Virus record (IMG/VR): IMGVR_UViG_3300027733_000176
Coordinates: 1-27,241 of that record
Length of the DNA stretch: 27,241 nucleotides
DNA from: a virus
Direction: 5' to 3' (one strand)
The notes under the pieces are model-generated. The model was not told the DNA's origin, made no database searches, and saw only the letters and a program-made list of their open reading frames with translations. A program made the translations under genes and the position numbers. Positions 12,994 to 22,130 of this stretch are shown piece by piece. Position 1 is the stretch's first letter. Each line of letters opens with the position of its first letter.

Positions 12994-15171
12994 TTAGAAA
13001 CCAACCTTCATAATATAAGCTAACTGATAGTATGGAGGTAGAGAATTGCTAATAGTGTGATTATGAGCTCCATCTGATTTAATAGAATGGGTATGTCCTT
13101 TATAATTTATATTTTGTGGATCTTGAGCATCTGTTAAAAACTTAACAGATTGATCATTATTAATAGAAGTAATATCAACAAACCCATCATGGTAATGTGC
13201 ACCATTAGTAGATGTAGTGAGACTTGAACTACCACCTGTAGTGCCAATAGTTGTTGCGTTTGTTGCCCCCATTATAAATCTCTCTCTCAAATTAGGTGTC
13301 TGCACCCCGTTATGCACACCACCATCACACAAAGCAAACGTTTGCGGTATGTCAACACCACTCCACATTATTATTGCACCTAACGGCAAACCGTACGTAT
13401 CAACATAGCGCTTAGTTGCAGCTTGGTTGTCTACAAGAGGTATACCTGACAACATAACAGCACCAGTACTTACAATATTTTTTGTTGCAGTTACACTGCC
13501 TGTTATTGTGCTGTTACCACTTAATGGTAATTTTGTTGTAATATTAAGAGCATCAATAGCCCCTTGCATAGCACTTAGATTGACTACATGTGCAGAAGAA
13601 ACTGGTGTAGTATTTAAACTTAAAATTCCATTTACACTACCACCACTAGTGAAAATAGATTCGCTACGTAATGTATAAGGTGTAAAGTCTATTAATCCAA
13701 TCGAGCTACTAATAGCATTTTCTACAAAATCTTTTGTTGTAACGTGCTTTGCTGATATTGGTGTAGCTAATACAGATATATTACCTTGTGCTGTGATTTG
13801 TATAGAGCTGGTAGTGTTAGTAAATCCATCAACACTACCTTCAAAAGTCATTAACTCTATTCCGTTCCCGTACACAGAAACACTGCCATCTTTTTTACTG
13901 AAAATACCTGTATTTGCGTCTGTTTGAAAAGATAAACCTACTAACGAATTGTCTCCTTGTGTAGGTGCTCCTGCTGTAACCTTAACAGATCTAAACTTAG
14001 ATTCACCGTCTGCAAATAAAGCGCCGTCTTTTGTGACTGTAAACTTAGTATCCGTCCCATTATTAACAATAAGAGCACTACCAACCCCTGTCTGTACAAT
14101 TTTAACAGCTTCTGTTGGTCGAGATACTTGTATAATAGTTGATCCTTTTATATCAAGTACGTGAGTAAATTCACTATTAGCACTACCTAAATTAAAATAT
14201 GAAGTTTGTAATCTAGGTGCCTTCAACGGCCCTGTCAACTCACCCCCAGATAGTGGTAAATACTTAGTAAAATCACTACCAACAACATCAACTGCAGTTC
14301 TTACAAACTCAGTAGTAGCTACTCTCGTACTCCTATCACTCTGGTCAGGGGTTTTTGTTTCAATAGATTCAGTGACTTGAGCTACTCCATCTACTTGAAA
14401 CTTATAGTTTGAACTCAATGTGGTACCAATAGTAACAGATCCATTTGGATGTACACACAAGCGTTCACTATTACCAGCCCATACACCAATACGCTGACCT
14501 ATATTTAATTGTTGTATTCGATTGTTAACACCGTCAATACTTAAACTACCTACACGAATCTCATTCTTTGTTAAAACTATACCGCGAGTAGAGTCTAATA
14601 TGATAGTAGCTGTACTCATTTCACTAGGGTCCCGTAAAGCTATACTACCTACGCGAAGTACAGAACTGTAGGAAGTGTAGCTTGCATCTCCAGTGCCTTG
14701 ACCATTCTGAATGAAGAAACTTGAACCTAATCTTGCTGGTAAAAAAGTGTCCCCTAAAAGTTTCGTTTTACCAGCAACTTTTAGCTTATATTCGGGGTCA
14801 GCCTCACCACCGATACTCAACCCTCTATTCACACCCTCCACGATAGTGAGAGGGCCTGTTAGAGCACCACCTGATAAATTTAAAAATCTCGTTAACGAAT
14901 CAGGGTTAACTTTAAGTTGATTGTTTACAATCTCAATCGAATACCCATCAACATCTACACGTACAAGCTCACTATCACCGAGTACATTCAAAAGACCTGC
15001 ACCTACTCGCATTGCGCCCGACGTTGAGCTAGTTGCTATCCGCGGCTTATTAAACAAATCTACTAATGCGCCTGATAGAGTGGTAAAGTTATTATTAATA
15101 TCTACACGAGAATTACCAACACAATCAGTTGGTTGTATCAAGGTTATTTTTGGTGAAGGAGAGTTGTTCAT
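12994..15171 (-). CDS. Tail fibre with C-terminal Phage Tail Collar domain
   Basis: This 725-aa fibre protein probably contacts the host surface. The N-terminus (ITLIQPTDCVGNSRVDINNN, then FTTLSGALVDLFN) resembles fibre-base segments that join to the baseplate. The shaft holds repeats of the LSGGALTGPL type (about 98, 309 and 553), YKLKVAGKTKLLGD and YKFQVDGVAQVTES chaperone-like pairs, and ATTEFVRTA, TTKDFVENA and ATKRYVDTYG motifs typical of phage fibres. Residues 595-725 are a collar-type tip: LPLGAIIMWSGVDIPQTFAL, CDGG, TPNLRERFIMGA, then three His-x-His sites (AHYHDG, GHTHS, AHNHT) and a PPYYQLAYIMKV ending, as in T4 gp12 and gp37, where His-x-His pairs bind metal in the trimer. It ends the large tail cluster; the next gene lies 8 bases upstream. 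Confidence 0.85.
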   Translation of the reverse strand: MNNSPSPKITLIQPTDCVGNSRVDINNNFTTLSGALVDLFNKPRIATSSTSGAMRVGAGLLNVLGDSELVRVDVDGYSIEIVNNQLKVNPDSLTRFLNLSGGALTGPLTIVEGVNRGLSIGGEADPEYKLKVAGKTKLLGDTFLPARLGSSFFIQNGQGTGDASYTSYSSVLRVGSIALRDPSEMSTATIILDSTRGIVLTKNEIRVGSLSIDGVNNRIQQLNIGQRIGVWAGNSERLCVHPNGSVTIGTTLSSNYKFQVDGVAQVTESIETKTPDQSDRSTRVATTEFVRTAVDVVGSDFTKYLPLSGGELTGPLKAPRLQTSYFNLGSANSEFTHVLDIKGSTIIQVSRPTEAVKIVQTGVGSALIVNNGTDTKFTVTKDGALFADGESKFRSVKVTAGAPTQGDNSLVGLSFQTDANTGIFSKKDGSVSVYGNGIELMTFEGSVDGFTNTTSSIQITAQGNISVLATPISAKHVTTKDFVENAISSSIGLIDFTPYTLRSESIFTSGGSVNGILSLNTTPVSSAHVVNLSAMQGAIDALNITTKLPLSGNSTITGSVTATKNIVSTGAVMLSGIPLVDNQAATKRYVDTYGLPLGAIIMWSGVDIPQTFALCDGGVHNGVQTPNLRERFIMGATNATTIGTTGGSSSLTTSTNGAHYHDGFVDITSINNDQSVKFLTDAQDPQNINYKGHTHSIKSDGAHNHTISNSLPPYYQLAYIMKVGF

Positions 15172-15179
15172 ACTACTTA

Positions 15180-17231
15180 TTAACAGGATGTATCAAAGTA
15201 TTTATACAAAGATGTAAGATTAGACCATAAATATTTTAAACATCTATTAACTACAGCGCTTGTTACTATTTCGTTTTGACCAACAAAAATATCACTCTTT
15301 TGATAAGGTGCATCACCATATACATCGCACCCTACATTACTGTACATTAAACTACTTCTAAACAATTCAATGTTTTCGTACATACGTTGAAAAGCTCTAG
15401 TAAACACCCAGTCTTGCATATATTCCTCTGCATCTATAATAACCTCATCTATAGACCACATATCAACTAGTAATTTTGATGAATCAGTATTCATGTAAGA
15501 TTTACTATTAATATTCATAAGGTCAACATATTTTACAATATAATCATTTGTAACTAAATACAGATTTCTATTTTCATCATGAAACATACTCTTAATATGC
15601 TTTAAGCAGTTTGGTGTACTAATATCTAACGTAGTAAAATTAATACCTGTACGAAAATGTTTAGTTACTTCACTAGAGGAAGATATATATAGTACTTCTT
15701 TATTGTAGTTACTACGTATTCTAACAGGTGTACCTGTTAAGCTATGCGTGTATGTGTCTATTATTTGTTCATTTATTAAGTTTAAAGTCTGTACTGTATT
15801 ACTATATAATAAATGAACAAGATTCTGACTATCAACAGCAATTGATATAGGGGCTGTAGTAAGACTAATAGTTTTTAACCATTCACCACGATACGTATAA
15901 AGCTTTATACAACTGTTACCACTATCATTAACTATAACATTGGAATATATATCAACACATATATCTGTAGGGTTGTTAAACTTATATTTATTTGCACGTG
16001 AACCTATACCGTAGATACTAAAAGTTCTACCCCATTTAAGTAAATTATTTTTCTTAAAGATATAACAAGCTACGCCGTTATTTTCACGATCACATACAAA
16101 CACCCTATTACCTACACCTGATGCAAGAGCTACAACATTTGAAAAAGGTACATCTTTATCTATACCTGTTATTATAGGCATAAACGGAGTAGTGAGTAGA
16201 TTTGTAGAACATGCTCTTACAGTAGTATTAGTAGATGTAAACATAACACCATCACTAACAACAATATCTGTTAATACACAATTGTCATTAAAAGGTATAC
16301 ACGATATTGTACTACCTACAGTTTCTGCAAACCCCCCTAGACCTGGTACATCTACCACATGCCACCTCGCCCCTAAAAAACAATCACCACTAGTCAACAC
16401 CTGTGAATCTGATAATAGATCTAGTATATTGTCTTGTATAGGGTTTACTTGTGCAGTATTAACATTCGTAAAAGTAGAGCATAAGAGATTCTCCCAATGT
16501 GTATCATGAAATTTACTAGTGTAATTATCATTTTGTATGTCTAGCCATGTCTTTTGCTCTGCTGCGTCTGTCTCTAAAAACGCCCATCGCCAATTATAAT
16601 TACTAGTGGCAGATTGATCTGCCAACCCACAGCTTGCTGCATGCCATGAACTACACGTACGAAAAGGGGAAAGTGGTTCAGAGGATAATACCTGACTCCA
16701 AGCAACATCTTTATATAGTGCCTGAGACCACGTCCAATTACCTGAACCACACTCTAATAAACTTTCCTGACCAGCAACACCATACCAGCCAATATACTCA
16801 ATACTCGACTCATCGTAATATCTAGTCTTTGATATTAAGTAGTCTAGATTTTTCTGTATATCTTTTAAGCATTTATTAATATTTGTATTACCTGCCCATG
16901 TATTTGGATATATGAAAGGGACACTTGTAACAGGTGGTGTGAACAAAACGCTCTCCTCACTATATATGTCTACATTAATATTGTCGTATTTGTTTACAAC
17001 TTTAATTATGTTTGGGTAGTTATAAATTTTCGGGAGACTAGTTATTGTGGAAGGTATGTATGCAGATACACTAAAACTCTTTGTACCTACATTCTTATAC
17101 GAAACATCAAAATATTGCGGTATCTCATGTTTTTTATAGTCAAAAATATTACCATCATCAAGATCCACTCTTAAACGAGTCAATCTCTCAGGCATAGTTA
17201 TTAAATTGTCTACTCGTATTTTAAAGGTCAT
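15180..17231 (-). CDS. Large tail/baseplate protein with NHL-like propeller and Trp-rich module
   Basis: I do not recognise this 683-aa protein as a known family. Residues 1-100 are beta-rich (MTFKIRVDNLITMPERLTRL). Residues 110-140 form a short helical segment (NINKCLKDIQKNLDYLI). About 163-250 is tryptophan-rich (NWTWSQALYKDVAWSQVL; NYNWRWAFLE; KTWLDIQ; HWENLLC). About 320-600 reads like NHL/beta-propeller blades (NNPTDICVDIYSNVIVNDSG, then CIKLYTYRGEWLKTI and APISIAVDSQNLVHLL). The C-terminus (SAVVNRCLKYLWSNLTSLYK) repeats the earlier helical segment. Its ATG overlaps the upstream stop as ATGA (17228-17231), so the two genes are coupled. Location in a tail cluster next to a fibre suggests a baseplate or adhesion role; that is inference. 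Confidence 0.6.
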   Translation of the reverse strand: MTFKIRVDNLITMPERLTRLRVDLDDGNIFDYKKHEIPQYFDVSYKNVGTKSFSVSAYIPSTITSLPKIYNYPNIIKVVNKYDNINVDIYSEESVLFTPPVTSVPFIYPNTWAGNTNINKCLKDIQKNLDYLISKTRYYDESSIEYIGWYGVAGQESLLECGSGNWTWSQALYKDVAWSQVLSSEPLSPFRTCSSWHAASCGLADQSATSNYNWRWAFLETDAAEQKTWLDIQNDNYTSKFHDTHWENLLCSTFTNVNTAQVNPIQDNILDLLSDSQVLTSGDCFLGARWHVVDVPGLGGFAETVGSTISCIPFNDNCVLTDIVVSDGVMFTSTNTTVRACSTNLLTTPFMPIITGIDKDVPFSNVVALASGVGNRVFVCDRENNGVACYIFKKNNLLKWGRTFSIYGIGSRANKYKFNNPTDICVDIYSNVIVNDSGNSCIKLYTYRGEWLKTISLTTAPISIAVDSQNLVHLLYSNTVQTLNLINEQIIDTYTHSLTGTPVRIRSNYNKEVLYISSSSEVTKHFRTGINFTTLDISTPNCLKHIKSMFHDENRNLYLVTNDYIVKYVDLMNINSKSYMNTDSSKLLVDMWSIDEVIIDAEEYMQDWVFTRAFQRMYENIELFRSSLMYSNVGCDVYGDAPYQKSDIFVGQNEIVTSAVVNRCLKYLWSNLTSLYKYFDTSC

Positions 17232-18712
17232 GATGTTTGCAATACATATTTATTATTAGGGTAAAGAACTACACTCGGTGTAGTATATATATGCCCTGTT
17301 AAACTTGATGTCGTAGAGCTACTAACAGTATTCCAGTCAAAAGTGATACCATTAACGCTTGGTAGCAATGGTATTACAGAGTCGTACCATGCTGTCACCT
17401 CAACTGTAAACATACTATCTTTTTTATTATCAAAATGGTAAGGTACATCTAATTGCCCGTCTACAACAACAGGCAGTGGTAAATAGCTTATATAATTAAA
17501 ATTATTATCTATAATATTACTCTTCCAGTACTGTGAAGTAATAGACCATTGCACTTTCGTTACAGTGTGCTGCACTGGTGAACGTATTATATTTGTAATA
17601 CTTGTAGCAGGTTGCTTTCTCCATTTCTTTTTAAAGTTTCCACCTGAAGAGACATCACTCCATGTATATGGTAGATCTGAAGCAGAATCACCTCGATAAA
17701 AGGTTGACCACTTCCACACCTCACCATACAGCCCCAAACATTCATCTAACTCAACACCATGAAGAGCTGCTTTTAGACTTACATCAAATATTGCTTCTTC
17801 TCTATCAGCCATCAAAATAGGTGAAGGTATATTGTGTTCTATTTTAATCTTGAGTGGTTCGTAACACTTAACATGTATATTTTCTCTATATCGGTTAGGC
17901 TGTAAGTCACTAGAAGTACTATAATAAAAACTATACTGTTTTTTCTCACCTGTTATATCATCAAAATAATAATTTGGTGCTTGTAGATTTAATAGTGTGT
18001 TTGGTATAGTGACTTTTAATTCGACTGGTATATATAATTCTTTACCTTTCTCACTCTTAATTCTCGCAGATGCACGAACACCCGCAGGTGTATTAAATCT
18101 TGTACCGGTCAGTGTAACAACATCATTAACTGTTTGACCTGTTAATACTGTAGCATTATGAATTGGTTCACTTGTAAGTGTCAACATCCATGTGTAGTCA
18201 TAGTTATTTGTATCACTGCTCAAAGCAGAAAATGTTATATTCTCTGTATGACCTTCCCCGTAAAAGCTTACACCGCGCGATCTTTCATAGTTTGTATAAT
18301 CAAGAGTTATTACTGATACACCTGTCTCAAAATAATTAGAAGGCCAACTGATATAATCTGCAACGGGTAACGTATCTAGAAAAACAACAGACATTGTCTT
18401 TGCAAAAGTGTAATATTGTGACCACCCTGCATTCTTACCTGAGCAAAATACTGTAATTGTACTTACACAAGGAGATGTACAAACAAGAGGTATACTTACT
18501 GAATTATATGAATTAAAGAGATTTTCTAATTGATATTTAGTTGAATCTGTGTTCAAACAATACCAGTACGTAGCATCTTCAAGAGTAGACATAGCTCTTA
18601 AAGTTGTAGTATACTCAGCTGACACAATATTTCTAAAAAAACACGTCGAGTTTATAGTGTTTTCATAGTTTAGATAAAAATCTAAAATAAAAGTATCCGG
18701 TGTTGTTAGCAT
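17228..18712 (-). CDS. Beta-rich virion protein with Trp-rich module
   Basis: I do not recognise this 494-aa protein. It is almost entirely beta-rich, with segments that look like Ig-like or PKD-type repeats (for example GRGVSFYGEG-like turns near 147-153 and VLTGTRFNTPAGVRA-like strands near 200-214). At 331-368 it carries EVWKWSTFYR, DLPYTWSDVSSGGNF and KKKWRKQ, closely matching a segment of the 475-aa protein five genes away in this cluster. Trp/Cys content is high for a phage structural protein. It lies 17 bases after the 810-aa gene and overlaps the 683-aa gene by ATGA, so it belongs to one operon. An AAATAATAGAG stretch precedes the ATG, without a convincing SD. Its role is inferred as tail or baseplate. 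Confidence 0.55.
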   Translation of the reverse strand: MLTTPDTFILDFYLNYENTINSTCFFRNIVSAEYTTTLRAMSTLEDATYWYCLNTDSTKYQLENLFNSYNSVSIPLVCTSPCVSTITVFCSGKNAGWSQYYTFAKTMSVVFLDTLPVADYISWPSNYFETGVSVITLDYTNYERSRGVSFYGEGHTENITFSALSSDTNNYDYTWMLTLTSEPIHNATVLTGQTVNDVVTLTGTRFNTPAGVRASARIKSEKGKELYIPVELKVTIPNTLLNLQAPNYYFDDITGEKKQYSFYYSTSSDLQPNRYRENIHVKCYEPLKIKIEHNIPSPILMADREEAIFDVSLKAALHGVELDECLGLYGEVWKWSTFYRGDSASDLPYTWSDVSSGGNFKKKWRKQPATSITNIIRSPVQHTVTKVQWSITSQYWKSNIIDNNFNYISYLPLPVVVDGQLDVPYHFDNKKDSMFTVEVTAWYDSVIPLLPSVNGITFDWNTVSSSTTSSLTGHIYTTPSVVLYPNNKYVLQTS

Positions 18713-18729
18713 CTCTATTATTTAATATA

Positions 18730-21162
18730 CTAATCCCACTCTATTTTTAGTAGTTCAGAATGTGCAGGAGCTACTTTAGCTAAAGACTGTTTTATATAGT
18801 TTTCAACCAATTCTTTTACTTTTACACTATTACTATCAGTTAATTTAGATGTATCAAAGCCTGTTATATGTAATTTATAAAATTGACTTTTTGACCCTGT
18901 TAGTTGATTCTTAAACACTCTTTCAATTGTATCAATAAATTGTATTTTAGATGTAAATACATCCCATACCATATCTTTACATTTAAGGTAAGCGCGTTGA
19001 AATATTGGTAAATACTTCTGAGGTACAACATAGTTATAAAAACGCAAATCATCAAAACAACCATTATAAATTATGTCCTTCACGTCAAGTTCAGCGTTTA
19101 AATTACTATATTTACCATTTGGTGTGCCAACATAAAGAGAATTACATTTATCAAAAGTAAGAAAATATCTTGGAGGTATTTTAATTGAATCTCTCTCAAT
19201 ACCATCTAGATATAACAATGCTTTATTTTTATCAAACGTCACACATACATGATGCCATTGATCTATCTTTAGTAATTCAGAATCTAATCTTAAAGAATAT
19301 GTTTTAAAATTTTCTTTAACTACATCTAACATCGATATATCAAAAGCTAAACTTTTTTTATTATTAAATTTAACAGTGTTAAACACTCTACTCCAATTAT
19401 ACCCACTAAAATCTGCAGTTGTTATTACTTTTATATCTTCTCTTAAAACTTTATCTCCAACTCTATACGGTAAATATAAACTCTTTTGTAAACCACCTTG
19501 GAGATTTATAAAATATACTCTCTTATCAAAACTCGACAACACAGCGGCGTACCATAGGTTTTCACTTGTACTACGCTTGTGTCTATAAATGAATGAAATA
19601 TTTTGTTGTATAAAGTTATTGTTTAATACACCCGTAATATCTCCCAGCTCGACTGTGAAAATTAAACCGCTGTTATCTTTTGAAAGCTTACTAACTTTAT
19701 TAACTTCGTGTACTGCCCATATATACCCTTCAGGGTCTACGTTAAAATTAGTAACACTTGATAATGTATTTATTTTAATGTGATTTTTATATAAGAAAAA
19801 ATCTTTAGATAGATGGTAAAAATCATCACCTATAAACAAACTATTAATATATAAATCAAAAATATGAATATCATTTTTAAAATTAAACACTAAAGATGTT
19901 AATTGACTGCAAATTCTAGGCTTTAATTTAATACTATCTTTATCAAGATCATTGCTTACTGTAATGATATATTTATTAGTTGTAATAATATAATTGTTAT
20001 CTTTATCTACAAAAAGTCTATAACACTCAAGATCACCTTCTTCTGTAAACTTAACAGTGTTTCTCTTGCTGTTCCCTAAGTGATCTACCTTTATTAGAGT
20101 GTGATTCTTATCGTCAAGTATAACTAACATTCTTTCCCCATCTACTGCATAATCTTTAATATTAGTTCCTAAAGAAGTCTGTAAATTTGGAGAAGTATAA
20201 TTGTGAGCTTTGTTATTGAAGCAAAATAAATTGCTATGAGTGCTTTCAGCAATAAAAAAATACGGTGTATATATAAGATTTTCAAAACGCAAGCTGTAAC
20301 CACCATCAAACATATTACCAACAATTTGAGAAGTGTTTATATTTTGCCAATCATCTGATTTAATCCAACACATCATTGTAAAAGATTGTGTGTTGTAGAT
20401 ATCACTGTGTATTATTTTAAATTCAGCGTAAGCTTGATTTGCAAAATCAAGATACTGACGATCCACTTCATTTACGCGAGTCTGTGTGCCCATCATTAAA
20501 TTACCGTCACCTATAACTTGTAACTTATTGTTAAAGCCGCTAGTGTCTATACTAGCATCATCCCAGCTGGTATAATGTAATCGTAATGCAGACAAGGTGT
20601 CATTACCTGACAATGTGTCTATATGTAATGATGCAGACTCTTCACCGACATGAAAATACTCATAAAGGTTGCCACTTTCAAGCATTCTTTCAGAAACAAT
20701 ATCAACAAATCCGTCACCACCTTGAGATATGTACACACTAGAATTATACTGACCTATTACATTACTTTCTGCTGAAAGAGTGCCAGGGTTAAAATAGCGA
20801 TCCATCCAAACAGGCTCTTCACCGCTCACACTTTTAAGCCATGAATAAAACAATTCACCATCTTGCATATAACTTGTACTTCCCCACGGTGTATGTGTAG
20901 AGTAACCTTTTTGATAACTGATAAGTCTATCCGCCATAGCAGGTATAGGGCCTGCAATAGCACCAGCTTCTATTAAACCGCTCGTTGTTATACTCACCTG
21001 TTCTGCAAAGTATGGAAAATGAAACGTTGTACTCGTGTCTTTTTTAAGAACAACCTCTCGAGTATTAGCCTGATACCCAAGTTGTATTTTATCGTGACCA
21101 CCATTCTGTTCTGAACCGGTGAACAATTTATAATACTGTCTTTGTGATGGTATTGTACTCAT
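18730..21162 (-). CDS. LamG-like virion protein with propeller-like insertion
   Basis: This 810-aa protein starts beta-rich and has a motif EPVWMDRYFNPGTLSAES (about 116-133). Residues 231-305 look like the first half of a LamG/concanavalin-like domain (YLDFANQAYAEFKI, SFTMMCWIKSDDWQ, FDGGYSLRFENL), and 620-712 the second half (YSLRLDSELLKIDQWHHVCV, TFDKNKALLYLDGIERDS, NGCFDDLRFYNYVV). Between them are about 310 residues with blade-like repeats (DYAVDGERMLVILDDKNHTL, CYRLFVDKDNNYIITTN, NFNVDPEGYIWAVHEVNKVS). The C-terminus (ELVENYIKQSLAKVAPAHSE, LLKIEWD) resembles endings of other phage baseplate-associated proteins. LamG domains usually bind carbohydrate or protein. Its place in the tail cluster suggests an adhesion role; exact family unknown. 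Confidence 0.65.
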   Translation of the reverse strand: MSTIPSQRQYYKLFTGSEQNGGHDKIQLGYQANTREVVLKKDTSTTFHFPYFAEQVSITTSGLIEAGAIAGPIPAMADRLISYQKGYSTHTPWGSTSYMQDGELFYSWLKSVSGEEPVWMDRYFNPGTLSAESNVIGQYNSSVYISQGGDGFVDIVSERMLESGNLYEYFHVGEESASLHIDTLSGNDTLSALRLHYTSWDDASIDTSGFNNKLQVIGDGNLMMGTQTRVNEVDRQYLDFANQAYAEFKIIHSDIYNTQSFTMMCWIKSDDWQNINTSQIVGNMFDGGYSLRFENLIYTPYFFIAESTHSNLFCFNNKAHNYTSPNLQTSLGTNIKDYAVDGERMLVILDDKNHTLIKVDHLGNSKRNTVKFTEEGDLECYRLFVDKDNNYIITTNKYIITVSNDLDKDSIKLKPRICSQLTSLVFNFKNDIHIFDLYINSLFIGDDFYHLSKDFFLYKNHIKINTLSSVTNFNVDPEGYIWAVHEVNKVSKLSKDNSGLIFTVELGDITGVLNNNFIQQNISFIYRHKRSTSENLWYAAVLSSFDKRVYFINLQGGLQKSLYLPYRVGDKVLREDIKVITTADFSGYNWSRVFNTVKFNNKKSLAFDISMLDVVKENFKTYSLRLDSELLKIDQWHHVCVTFDKNKALLYLDGIERDSIKIPPRYFLTFDKCNSLYVGTPNGKYSNLNAELDVKDIIYNGCFDDLRFYNYVVPQKYLPIFQRAYLKCKDMVWDVFTSKIQFIDTIERVFKNQLTGSKSQFYKLHITGFDTSKLTDSNSVKVKELVENYIKQSLAKVAPAHSELLKIEWD

Positions 21163-21167
21163 ATGTA

Positions 21168-22130
21168 TTATATATACAAAATACCATTGGTGGTATTTAA
21201 TATTGCTCGCGCACTTATATTCTCTGTAACTGTAGTTTCTGTTTCATTATAGAAATTACTAACCACAACACCACCACCTTGAGGTGTGAAGTTAGTCTTT
21301 AAGTTTAATATGTTTAATTCAGTTGTATTGTTTACTATAGCATCTTCAATATTAAAAGAACATAGTACGTTACACGGGGCATTAAATTCTTTGTTGATCT
21401 CAACATCACTATTATGATTTCTTTGACTGATATCCATAAAATATGTAACCCACTTGTTGTCTTGTATAGTGGTCGATATTTCTTCTTTTGAATACGATTT
21501 ATATGTGAATAGATATGGCTGTGGTACAGTTGTACCTAATACAACACCACAAGCTTGTAATATATTATCTTTATTAATACTTAAAAATCTAAAACTATTA
21601 TCTAATTTAATTTTAATAGTTACTACATTATCATATATACGCTCAATAAAAAAATTATAAAAATTACTTTCAATAATAGATAAATCATCACGTTCAACTA
21701 AAGACACAATATATGGATAATATGTATCAACCACAACAAATTTATTATCATAAATAATATTAACACACCCTTCAAGAGTTTCTGACTTTACAACAACAAG
21801 CAAGTCAGTCTCTTGAGATGCATAAAACCTATTCTTAATGTATTTTAGACCGCTTGAAACAGCGTCATTTATATGTAAAGTTATTAAAGTAGGTATAACC
21901 CCTAGTTCTTTAGTGGGTTCTTCAGCTACGATATCTGAGATGTTTATATTGTCCGATAGCACAAGCACACTACCGTTGTTAAGAGAAACATCTTTATAAT
22001 TTTTAAAGATACTATTCTTAGTAATAGCTAAGCCGTTGTTGTAAAAAATGCTCTCAACATTCAAGCTTATGTCACTCTTGATATACTCAAGAGCTATTGG
22101 TTTAAGTTGATCAAAATTTTGTGTTCTCAT
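21168..22130 (-). CDS. Unknown 320-aa beta-rich virion protein
   Basis: I do not recognise it. It opens with a short helix (FDQLKPIALEYIKSDISLNV) and is otherwise rich in Val, Ile, Asn and Tyr strands (SVLVLSDNINISDIVAEE; LLVVVKSETLEGCVNIIYDN; VTIKIKLDNSFRFLSINKD), with a Gly-rich turn TPQGGGVVVSN near the end. It has no transmembrane segment, no enzymatic motif and no Trp-rich module, unlike its neighbours. Its ATG overlaps the upstream stop by ATGA (22127-22130), and the 810-aa gene starts 5 bases after it ends, so it is embedded in the tail operon and likely a structural subunit or adaptor. There is no SD. Confidence 0.55.
   Translation of the reverse strand: MRTQNFDQLKPIALEYIKSDISLNVESIFYNNGLAITKNSIFKNYKDVSLNNGSVLVLSDNINISDIVAEEPTKELGVIPTLITLHINDAVSSGLKYIKNRFYASQETDLLVVVKSETLEGCVNIIYDNKFVVVDTYYPYIVSLVERDDLSIIESNFYNFFIERIYDNVVTIKIKLDNSFRFLSINKDNILQACGVVLGTTVPQPYLFTYKSYSKEEISTTIQDNKWVTYFMDISQRNHNSDVEINKEFNAPCNVLCSFNIEDAIVNNTTELNILNLKTNFTPQGGGVVVSNFYNETETTVTENISARAILNTTNGILYI

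Noticed and set aside
16192-16509. 105-codon plus-strand frame opposite the 683-aa protein
   Set aside because: It is a shadow of a long, well-supported minus-strand gene, with no start signal or homology.
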